Origin: Bacteroidota bacterium
GTDB lineage: Bacteria > Bacteroidota > Bacteroidia > 2-12-FULL-35-15
NCBI GenBank assembly: GCA_021323165.1
Contig: JAJTCJ010000049.1
Location: 1-56,113 of the forward strand
Direction: 5' to 3'
Length of the DNA: 56,113 nt
Shown: positions 41,169-49,573 of the stretch, one piece after another
How positions within the stretch are numbered: the first letter of the stretch is position 1
Layout of the letters: each line of letters begins with the position of its first letter
The notes under the pieces: generated by a model
Told to the model about the DNA's origin: nothing
What the model saw: only the letters and a program-made list of their open reading frames with translations
Databases searched by the model: none
Position numbers and translations under genes: made by a program

Positions 41169-41429
41169 CTATGTCAGAGTTAACTTAGTTCGCTCGCTAA
41201 AAGATTGACAGCAGAAGTTTTCTTTTTCAATAGTGAAAATGGCTCTGTCGTTCTCTTGTGCAACCAATATAATACGCGAAACATGATCAGGATGGACAGG
41301 ACACGACCATTCATGAACTCCTTCCTTTATAAATTGTAATTGGAGTTTTTCAACAATTTTGTTAGCTGCCATTCTTGTAAGATTGATTCCTTTATCTTTT
41401 GGCAATACCCGGGTAGTAACTTCGATCAT
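41169..41429 (-). CDS. hypothetical protein, 86 aa
   Basis: I do not recognise it. It starts with a helix (NLTRMAANKIVEKLQLQFIK) and continues with a beta-rich part carrying WSCPVHPDHVSRIILVAQEN and ENFCCQSF. The C-x-x-H...C-C pattern could bind a metal. It is the most downstream gene of the leftward block of the element, separated by 92 bases from the previous gene. Confidence 0.5.
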   Translation of the reverse strand: MIEVTTRVLPKDKGINLTRMAANKIVEKLQLQFIKEGVHEWSCPVHPDHVSRIILVAQENDRAIFTIEKENFCCQSFSERTKLTLT

Positions 41430-41521
41430 AGCTTTTCTTGTAAAGTTAAGCTATTAGGAACATTGGAAAGGTTGATAACCATTACTTTACTTATTCTTTA
41501 TTTTTCAACTGTGGGACAAGA

Positions 41522-41764
41522 TTATTCTGATCTTCTGACCATGGTGATTAACCTAACTGGTTTACCCGGGTTCTCCTTTTGGTATTTTTCACACTCCTCT
41601 TTGGCAGTGATAACTTTGCTCCCTCCGTCAAAGAGTATTTCTCGTCTCTTGCCATGAAAGAACGTTTGATCCATGGAAAGTGATTCTGTCTTTATCAAAT
41701 CCTGCAGGTTAATTCTCCCGGACTTAAGATCGTTTAGAAGTTGTATTTTCTTTGCTTTGCTCAT
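41522..41764 (-). CDS. hypothetical protein, 80 aa
   Basis: I do not recognise it. Charged, soluble, no clear motif. Its start lies 41 bases inside the preceding DUF5681-like gene, so the two are translationally coupled. Element gene of unknown role. Confidence 0.5.
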   Translation of the reverse strand: MSKAKKIQLLNDLKSGRINLQDLIKTESLSMDQTFFHGKRREILFDGGSKVITAKEECEKYQKENPGKPVRLITMVRRSE

Positions 41765-42053
41765 GTGCTTGGTTTTTTAATTCATTAATTATTTGATCGA
41801 GCTGGTCTTCGCTCATCTTCCCGAAATCCATTTCAAGGCTCATGGCCTGTAATTTTGGAACTGAGAAGGGTAAAAGGTCCGTGTATAGCTTTGCCCTCTC
41901 TTTTGGAGAAAGCTTCTTAAAATCCTTCTTAATCGTTTCGAACTCCTTTTCTAAGAAGTTGGTTATTGTCTCACGGAGTTTTTCCCCGGTTTTGTTCTTT
42001 GCTCCTTTTGGTTTACCGGCAGGATTACCGGACTGTCCTTTTTTAAATGCCAT
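41724..42053 (-). CDS. DUF5681-like phage protein
   Basis: 109 aa. The N terminus FKKGQSGNPAGKPKGAKN is the signature of DUF5681-type proteins, which occur in prophages and are often near terminase genes. The rest is helical and charged. No large terminase is adjacent here, so its function in this element is unknown. Overlaps the following gene by 41 bases. Confidence 0.75.
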   Translation of the reverse strand: MAFKKGQSGNPAGKPKGAKNKTGEKLRETITNFLEKEFETIKKDFKKLSPKERAKLYTDLLPFSVPKLQAMSLEMDFGKMSEDQLDQIINELKNQAHEQSKENTTSKRS

Positions 42054-42075
42054 GATGATTGTATTTCATTGTATT

Positions 42076-43341
42076 TTACAGTTCGCACCCCATTTGTATT
42101 TTATTCTGATAAGAGGCCATTGCAGCGGAGTACTTCTCAACCGTTGCACTTTTCAAATAATTACTAAGGAGATCTTCACTGTGGATATCTGATGATTTAG
42201 ATTGCCTTATATTCTTTTTTATCCATTTTATAAAGCTATCAACTATAATTTTTGCAGAAGAATAATATCCCTTTGTCACGGTATATAAAAACGGAGTCCA
42301 TAAGACGTAGACTTCAAAATCCTGAAGAGGTGAGGGCAACCGTTGAATGATATACATGGTTACATTATAATTATGACGGAGATCCCAAAAAACCCCGGAT
42401 TTGGCTAGATCAGAATCCATTGCCTCATTTTGGCTTATCTCCTGATCCATGATATCAATGTCCAATCTGGATTTTGACGTTTTGATCTTACTTACAGGCT
42501 GCGATTTTTGTTTGTCGGGAATGATCACCTCAGCTTTGTAATGATTTTTAGAAGGTATTTGAATGGTTCGGGAAGTACGCCCATGAAATATATCCCAGAA
42601 CAAAGCATTCTCCGCAAGCTTATAATTGGTTTTAGAAGCTGCTTCACTTATCTGTAAGTTGACACCTATCCATTTGATGCAATGCCTCAGAACTTCACCA
42701 AGTGTTTTATAATCCTTTTCGGTTAATAACCCTTTTCGGACGAACAAAGAGAAGAGAGCTTGAAATTTGGTTACTGGAATTGAAAATTCAAGATCCTTAT
42801 CCAGGATAATTCTATCCACGCCAGTTTTTATGTAAATGTGGACTTTAGGATTATTACACAATTCTGATAAAGGTCCTTCAGTAAGATTATGTTTATCTGA
42901 CTCATAAAAAAAGAACTTTTTATTTGTTGGGAGTCTATCAATAATATCTTTCTTTATATTATTATCATTATTGTTAGTGGTTGCTTGATGGTTGTCTGAT
43001 GGCTGAGGTGTTGGCTGTTCAATCTTGCCATTTATACTAAACACTGTTGTGTTTAATAGCTTTGCGATGGTTCCTCTGTTGGTGGTTCTGATGGCTATAA
43101 AACCGGCAGAAGAAAGTTTTTCTAAAACTCTACGATATTGGGCCCGAGTTGCTCCAATGCCTTTATAATCTCCCACCAAACTTTCGCCAGCTAAAAGGTT
43201 TTTATCATTATATGAATCAGTTCTCCTAGCTCTTAACGCAATCTGAGTTAAAAGCATAAATGCAGTTGGATCCTTCATAAGTTCATCGGTAATCGGCCCT
43301 CTGTAAATATTTATAAATGTCCTATTGTCCTTGTGCTCCAT
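42076..43341 (-). CDS. putative replication-initiation-like protein
   Basis: 421 aa. The N-terminal ~110 residues form a winged-helix type domain (TAFMLLTQIALRARRTD, TRAQYRRVLEKLSSAGFIAI), as in phage replisome-organiser and plasmid replication proteins. A low-complexity Asn/Thr linker follows (HQATTNNNDNN), then a second folded region of unknown type. It starts directly at the stop of the tail-like gene. A role in element replication is inferred from the domain type only. Confidence 0.55.
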   Translation of the reverse strand: MEHKDNRTFINIYRGPITDELMKDPTAFMLLTQIALRARRTDSYNDKNLLAGESLVGDYKGIGATRAQYRRVLEKLSSAGFIAIRTTNRGTIAKLLNTTVFSINGKIEQPTPQPSDNHQATTNNNDNNIKKDIIDRLPTNKKFFFYESDKHNLTEGPLSELCNNPKVHIYIKTGVDRIILDKDLEFSIPVTKFQALFSLFVRKGLLTEKDYKTLGEVLRHCIKWIGVNLQISEAASKTNYKLAENALFWDIFHGRTSRTIQIPSKNHYKAEVIIPDKQKSQPVSKIKTSKSRLDIDIMDQEISQNEAMDSDLAKSGVFWDLRHNYNVTMYIIQRLPSPLQDFEVYVLWTPFLYTVTKGYYSSAKIIVDSFIKWIKKNIRQSKSSDIHSEDLLSNYLKSATVEKYSAAMASYQNKIQMGCEL

Positions 43342-45227
43342 TACATTCGAATTGTAATTTTTAATATTTCCTCTACCTGCTCAGCTTCTTCGATTCTTCC
43401 GACTCCTAGTTCCGTTTGGATCTGTTGGGTCTCAGGCTCCAGAACTTCGCCACAACATAAAACAAGGGTGACATCCTTTTGCTCTTTGGTTTTAATAGCT
43501 GAAAAGAAGGCTTGATCTGTTCGATTCATGTTGCCATTCAAAAGAACTCTGTCATGCCGGTGATAATGATGGTGAAGATTGGCCCACGATAGGTGTGCAT
43601 TATTCAATAGCATTCCTGTCATTTTACCAATCTCCTTTGAAATGAAGCGAACCCCGGCAAATAGATCATAAGTACCTAGAAAGAAACCATGATAATCGAT
43701 ATCTGCAGGCTGATTTTCTATAAAACTTATATCAGTGGAGATATCAGCAGCATCGTATTTTTTCACTTTATTCTCTTCGTAAGTTGCAACACATCCGGAA
43801 CTATATGTGATATCCGCTCCGACAAAATCTATGTTTTGAGATTCCATAAAAGCGAACTGCTCAGCTGGAGGCATTTCTTCTATTTTATATGTATACTGCA
43901 TTTTTGCTCTATTGAATGGCAAGCTTAAACCGGTCATTACATTGTAACCAATGGAATAGGTAAAATAACTTGTGTGTTCAATACGGAAGTTCAAATCATC
44001 ATCGATATACCATTTAACATTCGCTATTGACTTTATATTAGCCATTAAGCGTTCAAACGTGATCATTCCTCTGGTTGCATGTTGGGACGCAATTGGGTCA
44101 ATAATATCAGATTTATGAGCTATGATCGAACGAGCCAGTTTATTGTCAAGGCCGGTGACATAGTTTAATCCTGCAGTATATCCTGGGGCATCACCGATAG
44201 GATTCCATTCAAAGAAGTCACTCACCACCAAATTAATGTCCGGGCACAATTGATGCACCAGGTAATTAAATGCATCGTAAAGGGTTCTAAATTGAGTATA
44301 GTTTTTCGTGAGTCCAACAGGAGGAGCATAGTAAAATTCAGCTGAATATGCCCCGGCAGTTGCACAGTAACCAGCAAGATTAGTAAAGTAGAGGTGAACA
44401 AAATTCTGTGGATCCGGTAAACTTGGAGAACTACCACAAGGCACAATTTCAAAATCAGTCCCAACAACAGGCAAGGTAGCAGAATAAGGTCGAACAAAAT
44501 CGGTTGTAATTCCATTGTTTGTGCCTGGTACTATCTCCCATCCAGACCCGATCGGATAATTTGGAGTCCCGCCAATATTGTACGTTTTAAGCCTTTCCCG
44601 TATATAAATGATATAATTTCCGACAAGGGTGTTAATGCCTGGAGGGGAAGGAATAACATGAATATCTGAATACAACGGAGTCCATGTGAGCTCATCAGGT
44701 GTTCCTGTGTCCCAGCAACCGACCACCGGTCCCGGAGGGCTTTGAGGTAATTGAGCAGAGACATCACACCACCAATATTCATAATTAGTAAACTCTCCGT
44801 AATTGTAAACGTTGATCAAGGGACCGGACAATAAGAGATTTATCTCTTTATTCAAATTGTTGTATAAACAAGAGTACTTATCATTTACTGCAGGTGTTAC
44901 GATATATGTGCACTTGTTTAAATCAAACTCTCCGGTATTTATAGCAAACACCCCGTTCCAATACTCAGAGTAGCTATTCCCGTTATCACAAGATCTTTCA
45001 ATCGCAAGGAAGATCTTCTCACATTTCAGGAGACCATTCTCAATTCCCAGTAAATATGTAAAATCAAAAATGTTCAGTTTAGGATTATTTACAAATTGAA
45101 GCTTGGTAGTGAGCTTTTTTCTGAATCGAACATCATCCTTCTCATACCTGAAGGAGATCTTATCGAATAAGGGGAACACCTCCACAGTTGAGGTGTTGTG
45201 TGTCAGGTAAAATTTGTATTTACCCAT
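43341..45227 (-). CDS. putative phage tail/baseplate-like structural protein
   Basis: 628 aa, the largest gene of the element. The N-terminal ~120 residues (SFRYEKDDVRFRKKLTTKL, CEKIFLAIERSCDNG, YWNGVFAINTGEFDLNKCTY) show the pattern I associate with tail or baseplate proteins of Bacteroidota phages. The middle is Gly/Pro/Tyr-rich and beta-prone; the C-terminal half includes TRGMITFERLMANIKSIANV. No signal peptide. Capsid and packaging genes are absent, so it may modify or borrow a helper phage particle. Assignment rests on pattern memory and needs a profile search. Confidence 0.5.
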   Translation of the reverse strand: MGKYKFYLTHNTSTVEVFPLFDKISFRYEKDDVRFRKKLTTKLQFVNNPKLNIFDFTYLLGIENGLLKCEKIFLAIERSCDNGNSYSEYWNGVFAINTGEFDLNKCTYIVTPAVNDKYSCLYNNLNKEINLLLSGPLINVYNYGEFTNYEYWWCDVSAQLPQSPPGPVVGCWDTGTPDELTWTPLYSDIHVIPSPPGINTLVGNYIIYIRERLKTYNIGGTPNYPIGSGWEIVPGTNNGITTDFVRPYSATLPVVGTDFEIVPCGSSPSLPDPQNFVHLYFTNLAGYCATAGAYSAEFYYAPPVGLTKNYTQFRTLYDAFNYLVHQLCPDINLVVSDFFEWNPIGDAPGYTAGLNYVTGLDNKLARSIIAHKSDIIDPIASQHATRGMITFERLMANIKSIANVKWYIDDDLNFRIEHTSYFTYSIGYNVMTGLSLPFNRAKMQYTYKIEEMPPAEQFAFMESQNIDFVGADITYSSGCVATYEENKVKKYDAADISTDISFIENQPADIDYHGFFLGTYDLFAGVRFISKEIGKMTGMLLNNAHLSWANLHHHYHRHDRVLLNGNMNRTDQAFFSAIKTKEQKDVTLVLCCGEVLEPETQQIQTELGVGRIEEAEQVEEILKITIRM

Positions 45228-45444
45228 GATTAAAACTTATTGAGTATTTAACCAATTGAGTTGCTACTCTAAGAGCAAGTTCATGCCGGTCTCCAGAATT
45301 GTTTCTTATTGCAAACTGAACCCTGGATTGTTGATCTTCAATAATTGCTAAGGCTTCCATTTCTGATGCGAACTCAATATTTTCATCTATGGCCAGGTTT
45401 CTTTCAATAACACCTATAGCCAAACTAATTTTTTTCTGTTCCAT
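45220..45444 (-). CDS. small hypothetical protein, 74 aa
   Basis: I do not recognise it. Start ATG 45444 (MEQKKISLAIGVIERNLAI) preferred over an upstream ATG at 45480, because that reads through the nuclease gene more deeply. Helical, possibly a small DNA- or protein-binding factor. Overlaps the nuclease gene on one side by 20 bases and the tail-like gene on the other by 8. Confidence 0.45.
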   Translation of the reverse strand: MEQKKISLAIGVIERNLAIDENIEFASEMEALAIIEDQQSRVQFAIRNNSGDRHELALRVATQLVKYSISFNHG

Positions 45445-45919
45445 TGATTGTAGTTTTAAAATTGTGATTATACCATACATGAAAGCTTTCGAAGTCTCTT
45501 GCTACGAAATAAAGACCTCCAGCTGCTTCAATCGCACTTTGATAATTCTCCTGGTCTTCTGATTGTTTATCCCGGCCAATCTTCACCTCAACTTTGACAG
45601 ATTTACCGTTAATAGTTGCACTGATATCAGCAGTCCCGTTTGTTCCGGTACCCGGAATATATTTACCGGTTCCGATAGTTCTCTTTATACCGAGGGTATC
45701 GATATACGTTTTCTTCTGATCAATATATCTTCCGGCATTGCTTATCCTTTCAGCTTGATGGTTGCTCATGTTGAGAAATTCCACAATGCATCTGGTCAAG
45801 CCATTTGCGGAGGTGTCCTTGTATTTTGGTTGAGCTATATACTCAATCGGAAAGTTTGGATATTGCTCACGCTTTCTTTTAAAGTAAAGCATGGTTAATT
45901 CGTTAAGAGCGCTGTTCAT
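45425..45919 (-). CDS. VRR-NUC-like nuclease
   Basis: 164 aa. The C-terminal half has the PD-(D/E)xK pattern of phage VRR-NUC domains: GTADISATINGKSVKVEVKI followed by a Gln-containing helix (QSEDQENYQSAIEAAGGLYF). The Asp, Glu and Lys (D in TADI, E-V-K) and the Gln are all present. Such enzymes act as Holliday-junction or flap nucleases in phages and mobile elements. It starts at the same base where the preceding HTH gene stops. Confidence 0.8.
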   Translation of the reverse strand: MNSALNELTMLYFKRKREQYPNFPIEYIAQPKYKDTSANGLTRCIVEFLNMSNHQAERISNAGRYIDQKKTYIDTLGIKRTIGTGKYIPGTGTNGTADISATINGKSVKVEVKIGRDKQSEDQENYQSAIEAAGGLYFVARDFESFHVWYNHNFKTTINGTEKN

Positions 45920-46203
45920 TATGCAACCTTTGCCCCTTTTATTTTCACAAGAGAATTAACCAGATCGGTTTTGAGGTATCGAACTCGGGTTCCAATTCGT
46001 GCAGCTGGCAAATCACCCGCGCGAGTGAATTCATCCAACTTAGGCAAACTGATTTGAAGAAACTTTGAAGCTTGCTTCCGGGTAAGGTATTCGATTGTCT
46101 GCTCTGAAGGAATATTCGTGCTCAGGCTTTTGTGTTTTAGATCGAGCAATAAATATTCAATATTGCTTAATCTTTGATCAATTTGTTCAAATGGGTTTCC
46201 CAT
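45919..46203 (-). CDS. excisionase-like helix-turn-helix protein
   Basis: 94 aa. The C-terminal ~55 residues are a MerR/excisionase-type winged helix: YLTRKQASKFLQISLPKLDE, then GDLPAARIGTRVRYLKTDLV. The N-terminal part is a coiled coil. Proteins of this kind direct integrase towards excision or control transcription of the element. Confidence 0.8.
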   Translation of the reverse strand: MGNPFEQIDQRLSNIEYLLLDLKHKSLSTNIPSEQTIEYLTRKQASKFLQISLPKLDEFTRAGDLPAARIGTRVRYLKTDLVNSLVKIKGAKVA

Positions 46204-46287
46204 GACTATAATTTTTTGGTTAAACTATAGCACAAAGGACATTATTTAGTCAGAAGTAATCAGGGCTTAAGGGGTTACGTAATGGGA

Positions 46288-46890
46288 TTACGATTTCGAA
46301 ACCGCGACTTTTAATTCATCCTCCGCGATAAGGGATGCAGTTAAAAAGTTATTCTTTTTAAGCCTTTCAATAACATTACTTATAGATTCAATGTGTTTGG
46401 CTTGAATTCTTTCAGGATCCTTAACCATTTTGTAATACTTATTACGAAAGCTGTTTGCAGTAATTCCATACTCATGAGCAACTTCTTCAAAACCTTCTTT
46501 TTTGCTCTTTGGATGATGATCAAACAGGGGTTTTATTTTAGCCTTTTGTAAATACAAATGAAACAAAACATGTTCTATTTGGGGCGTTACAGAAATAGGC
46601 TTTGTTTTCATTCGCGCTTCTATTAACTCTTTAAGCTTCTCAGCCCTTTTAATAACCGTTCGATAGTTCCTTAGTGCGACCTTGTCTAAAGAAATATAAC
46701 CCTCTTCTCGGGGTGCGGCCTCAGTTAATAATTCTAAACCCTCAGATCTGTGATGATAAACAATAAGAGTTTCTTCAATTAGGAACAGAGCGGTTTTAAG
46801 ATCTGTCATTTTATTCACCTCATCAATCCAATTGGTTGTTTCACTGAGTAAAGCTGCGAACAAAAGGCCCTCTTTATCTATAATGGACAT
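46288..46890 (-). CDS. hypothetical protein, 200 aa
   Basis: I do not recognise it. Strongly helical; the region ~130-165 (EGFEEVAHEYGITANSFRNK) may be a helix-turn-helix. It lies 2 bases after the preceding small DNA-binding gene in the leftward block. Bacteroidota elements with this integrase type often carry such proteins; its role is unknown. Confidence 0.55.
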   Translation of the reverse strand: MSIIDKEGLLFAALLSETTNWIDEVNKMTDLKTALFLIEETLIVYHHRSEGLELLTEAAPREEGYISLDKVALRNYRTVIKRAEKLKELIEARMKTKPISVTPQIEHVLFHLYLQKAKIKPLFDHHPKSKKEGFEEVAHEYGITANSFRNKYYKMVKDPERIQAKHIESISNVIERLKKNNFLTASLIAEDELKVAVSKS

Positions 46891-46892
46891 AT

Positions 46893-47162
46893 TTACTTTA
46901 TCTTCTGTAATGGGTTTAACTTTATCTTGCCGGTATCCAATGCTTCTCTAATTACATCAAGATCATTTTTTTTATAGACATAACCTTCAGCCCGGGAATA
47001 TCGTTTCAATAAATCACGTTTATACAGCTGACTTAAATATCGATAGTTCGTAATACCAATTCGGGCACAAGCTTCGTCCGTATTACAGTAAACTGATTCG
47101 CTTTTATACTGAAGCATTTTGAGTTCACGTATCTCTTTAAGTATTTGTTCTAAAGGATCCAT
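46893..47162 (-). CDS. small DNA-binding protein, excisionase-like
   Basis: 89 aa. The core NTDEACARIGITNYRYLSQL with KRDLLKRYSRAEGYVYKKND is a helix-turn-helix plus wing of the HTH_17/excisionase type. Its start overlaps the stop of the preceding 55-aa gene (TAATG). It is probably a regulator or directionality factor. Confidence 0.65.
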   Translation of the reverse strand: MDPLEQILKEIRELKMLQYKSESVYCNTDEACARIGITNYRYLSQLYKRDLLKRYSRAEGYVYKKNDLDVIREALDTGKIKLNPLQKIK

Positions 47163-47329
47163 TAGTTTGGGAGGATTTTATAAAATACATGTTTGGTACT
47201 GATATATTCTATTCTCTCTTCCTGTTCTCTGAGCAGTTTTTTAAGGCTTCTTAACTTTAATGCATCAGCTTGTATTTTGTTAATCAAATCTTCACAGTTA
47301 CAGTTGCATTCAATCTTTTTAGTATCCAT
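47162..47329 (-). CDS. small protein with Cys cluster, 55 aa
   Basis: A short gene, start ATG at 47329. It begins with a cysteine cluster (KKIECNCNCEDL) followed by a charged helix (LKLRSLKKLLREQEERIEY). Its coding nature is supported by overlaps on both sides: its start lies inside the preceding gene (11 bases), and its stop overlaps the next start (TAATG). Function unknown. Confidence 0.55.
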   Translation of the reverse strand: MDTKKIECNCNCEDLINKIQADALKLRSLKKLLREQEERIEYISTKHVFYKILPN

Positions 47330-47501
47330 CAATATGATTTTTTATATGATTCTTTGATTCTTTCTTTTCTGTAATTTGACTTTCAGTGTGCATTTTAATT
47401 ATGGTGTTTGCAGCTATTGAAGCCAAGGTCCTAATGGTATTAATTTCACTTTCAGTCATTCCTTTTAAATGATCATTATTATCTTTTGCCTTTTTTTTCA
47501 T
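47319..47501 (-). CDS. small hypothetical protein, 60 aa
   Basis: Lysine-rich helical protein (KGMTESEINTIRTLASIAAN). Start overlaps the integrase stop by one base (TAATG), so it is co-translated with the integrase. No recognised family. Confidence 0.5.
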   Translation of the reverse strand: MKKKAKDNNDHLKGMTESEINTIRTLASIAANTIIKMHTESQITEKKESKNHIKNHIDGY

Positions 47502-48787
47502 TATACAACTTTCAGTTTATTCTGACCTTGCCAATGTAATTGCAAGATTTTCGCCTTCTCTGATGAGGTGATCTTAATATATTTATTGAAAGCCTTCTCG
47601 GTTTTGTGTCCTGTTACCCCCATAATAACAAATGAAGGAACTCCTTGGAGATAAGCATTTGTTGCAAAGCTTCTCCTTGCAGTATGAGAGGAGATTAATT
47701 CATACTTTTTATAGTTTGCTATCACTGTCATTCCGCCCTTTGTTGTTTTCTGACTTGTTTTAGCCTGCAGGCTTTCGGTCAGCTTGGCTATTTCCTTTAA
47801 GTAATCATTCATTTTCTGATTAGAAATCGCTTGTGGTAAATGACCTTTATACTTTTTTAATATTGCGGTTACTACAGGGTGCAAAGGAATCACAACCTTT
47901 TCATCAGTCTTCTTTGTAGTAATGTGAATAAATCCGGATTTAATCTTTTCTTGTGTGATCTCTGTAAAATCAGAATATCTTAAACCGGTATAACATCCAA
48001 CAAGGAATAGATCACGGACCTTTTCTAGTCTAGGCCCTCCTTTGAGATCTAAATGATAAAGCTCATCAAGCTCATCTTCGGTTAAATAAATGCTATCCGC
48101 CTCTTCTGATATTACTCGGAAACGCTTGCTCTTATATGAAAGATTTTTATTGATACCTCTTTCTGTCGCCTCATTTAAGAATGTCTTCAAATCCTTAATG
48201 ATTCCACCGATGGTATTAGTAGCAAGACCTTTGGTTTTTGTTAAGTATTCAATAAGGTCCTGATAGAAGTCAAGATCAATAGTATCAAAATCAACGTTTT
48301 TGCGTTTATGAGTGGAGTAGGCTTTCAAATGATTAAAGCTATTCCGGTAAAGTTTGATAGTGTTGCGCGAAAATGTTCTCCCGGTGTTCTGGTTGGTTTT
48401 TATCTTGGCTTCTTCAATATACTGTTCTATGAATTCGAAAAGATTGAATTGAACTGCAGCCTTTCCGTTAAGATCTTTATTTAATAGATCACGTAACACC
48501 TCAACGGCAGGTTCATGATTCTTGTCATTTACATATCGTCTGAATGCATTCTTTGCTTTCTCTTCAATATTATCCAGTCTTGTATTGAATTCGGGGAAGG
48601 TTGGAAATTGTTTTACCCGTTTTGCTCTTTGAAAATTGTCTTTCTTCTTATCGGTTTCCCAGTGCTTTGGTGGAATTGATAAGCCTGTAGGAAATACCAG
48701 TTTATTATTACTCCATCTTACGATGAGGTGAATTGCTGTCTCACCTGGGGAACTTGCATCTCTTAAATTGAATCTAAATTTTGCCAT
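47501..48787 (-). CDS. int: tyrosine recombinase / integrase
   Basis: 428 aa. An arm-binding-like N terminus (FRFNLRDASSPGETAIHLIV), a SAM-like core-binding domain (~115-210), and the catalytic domain with all residues of the family: R270 in YTGLRYSD, H368 and R371 in SSHTARRSF, H394 in GVTGHKTEK, and nucleophile Y403 in AFNKYIKI. It fits phage and ICE integrases of Bacteroidota that use tRNA 3' ends. The gene reads away from attR; its -7 box and the right TTGTCGG pair lie within 62 bases of its start. Confidence 0.96.
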   Translation of the reverse strand: MAKFRFNLRDASSPGETAIHLIVRWSNNKLVFPTGLSIPPKHWETDKKKDNFQRAKRVKQFPTFPEFNTRLDNIEEKAKNAFRRYVNDKNHEPAVEVLRDLLNKDLNGKAAVQFNLFEFIEQYIEEAKIKTNQNTGRTFSRNTIKLYRNSFNHLKAYSTHKRKNVDFDTIDLDFYQDLIEYLTKTKGLATNTIGGIIKDLKTFLNEATERGINKNLSYKSKRFRVISEEADSIYLTEDELDELYHLDLKGGPRLEKVRDLFLVGCYTGLRYSDFTEITQEKIKSGFIHITTKKTDEKVVIPLHPVVTAILKKYKGHLPQAISNQKMNDYLKEIAKLTESLQAKTSQKTTKGGMTVIANYKKYELISSHTARRSFATNAYLQGVPSFVIMGVTGHKTEKAFNKYIKITSSEKAKILQLHWQGQNKLKVV

Positions 48788-48805
48788 GTGATCAGATAAC
48801 TATGA

Positions 48806-48813
48806 CAAATGTA
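48806..48813 (-). promoter_or_regulatory. candidate -7 box (TACATTTG) of the integrase
   Basis: TAnnTTTG match 19 bases before the integrase start. The expected -33 position falls on the TTGTCGG pair, so integrase binding could repress its own gene. Confidence 0.55.
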
Positions 48814-48830
48814 AATGAATTTAGAATGTG

Positions 48831-48849
48831 TTGTCGGTTTTGTTGTCGG
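48831..48849 (+). promoter_or_regulatory. right integrase arm-type sites (TTGTCGG x2)
   Basis: TTGTCGG at 48831-48837 and 48843-48849, period 12, same orientation and spacing as at the left end. They lie 107 bases inside attR. Confidence 0.65.
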
Positions 48850-48956
48850 TTTTTATAAACAATACTTTCTTTTGATTTGTTTCAATTGGCTATAATCATT
48901 TAAAATAAAGAGATTTGGGGCGTATTTATGCATACTTCAGCCAAGTTGAGCAATAA

Positions 48957-48979
48957 GGTTAGACTCCGGCACTGGGTAC
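48957..48979 (+). repeat. attR: distal attachment site
   Basis: Copy of the tRNA-Leu 3' end, 22 of 23 bases equal to attL (the mismatch is C to A in the T-loop). It marks the right boundary of the element. The 370-base gap around it (48788-49156) otherwise holds only arm sites, the integrase promoter and a terminator. Confidence 0.88.
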
Positions 48980-49017
48980 AACTCAAGGGGGCTTCCACCT
49001 CTGAAAGTTAAGCAGAG

Positions 49018-49050
49018 CCTCATCTTCGCAAGAAGATGGGGTTTTTGTTT
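49018..49050 (+). terminator. duplicated terminator beyond attR
   Basis: CCTCATCTTC - GCAA - GAAGATGGGG, then TTTTTGTTT. A 48-base segment (49003-49050) matches 38338-38385 at 46 positions, with loop and stem changes that preserve the fold. Confidence 0.85.
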
Positions 49051-49156
49051 AAAAAAATTTGGTTGCAGGTTACAATAACTCCACAGTATAATTACGTAAA
49101 TATTTCAATTTTTTCTCCAAATCTTATATTTCAGGGAGTTTTGTTTATTATTGCCT

Positions 49157-49540
49157 ATGATGCAAACAGCAATTACTCCATTAGCTGAAATTAGCTTCGA
49201 TGAAGAAACGACTATTCTTCACATAAAAATTTTTGAAAATGCTGATGTTAACCTCGAAAATGCCCGCAAACATTTTGAATTGGTAGAACAATTGATCGGA
49301 CGAACACCTCATTTCGCTCTTGTTGATGCTTCTCATCATTACACAATTGAGAAAGAAGCCTGGAAATATGCTTCGAAAGTACATGTATTATCAAACAGGA
49401 AAGCAATTGCTCATTATAATTCATCCTATGCAAACAATTTAACTACAACTTTTTTTAAAGCTACTCAAAAACCAACAATTCCTTTTCAGATTTTCAAAAC
49501 TCAAAAGGAAGCAACTGATTGGTTTAAAACAATCCGGTAA
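49157..49540 (+). CDS. STAS/SpoIIAA-like hypothetical protein
   Basis: 127 aa. The alternating strand-helix pattern (TTILHIKIFENADVNLENAR, PHFALVDASHHYTIEKEAWK) resembles SpoIIAA-like/DUF7793-type STAS folds found in many Bacteroidota. The start is at 49157 or 49160 (two ATG in a row). No catalytic residues are seen. It comes directly after attR and its terminator and is followed by a Crp/Fnr regulator. Confidence 0.6.
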   Translation: MMQTAITPLAEISFDEETTILHIKIFENADVNLENARKHFELVEQLIGRTPHFALVDASHHYTIEKEAWKYASKVHVLSNRKAIAHYNSSYANNLTTTFFKATQKPTIPFQIFKTQKEATDWFKTIR

Positions 49541-49573
49541 ATTGTAAGCTTCACAAGAGAAACCGACACTTAC

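Larger units (their letters stand above)
38338..48979. mobile_element. integrated element in tRNA-Leu, ~10.6 kb
   Basis: Bounded by a 23-bp direct repeat of the tRNA-Leu 3' end, with a tyrosine integrase reading inward from the right end. Inside lie a leftward block (integrase to the small genes at 41169) and rightward cargo at the tRNA end. Gene types are phage-related (VRR-NUC-like nuclease, tail-like protein, DUF5681-like protein, replication-like protein), but no capsid, portal or large terminase is present. The best fit is a phage satellite or reduced prophage; a small integrative island is the alternative. Paired TTGTCGG motifs occur just inside both ends. Confidence 0.88.
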
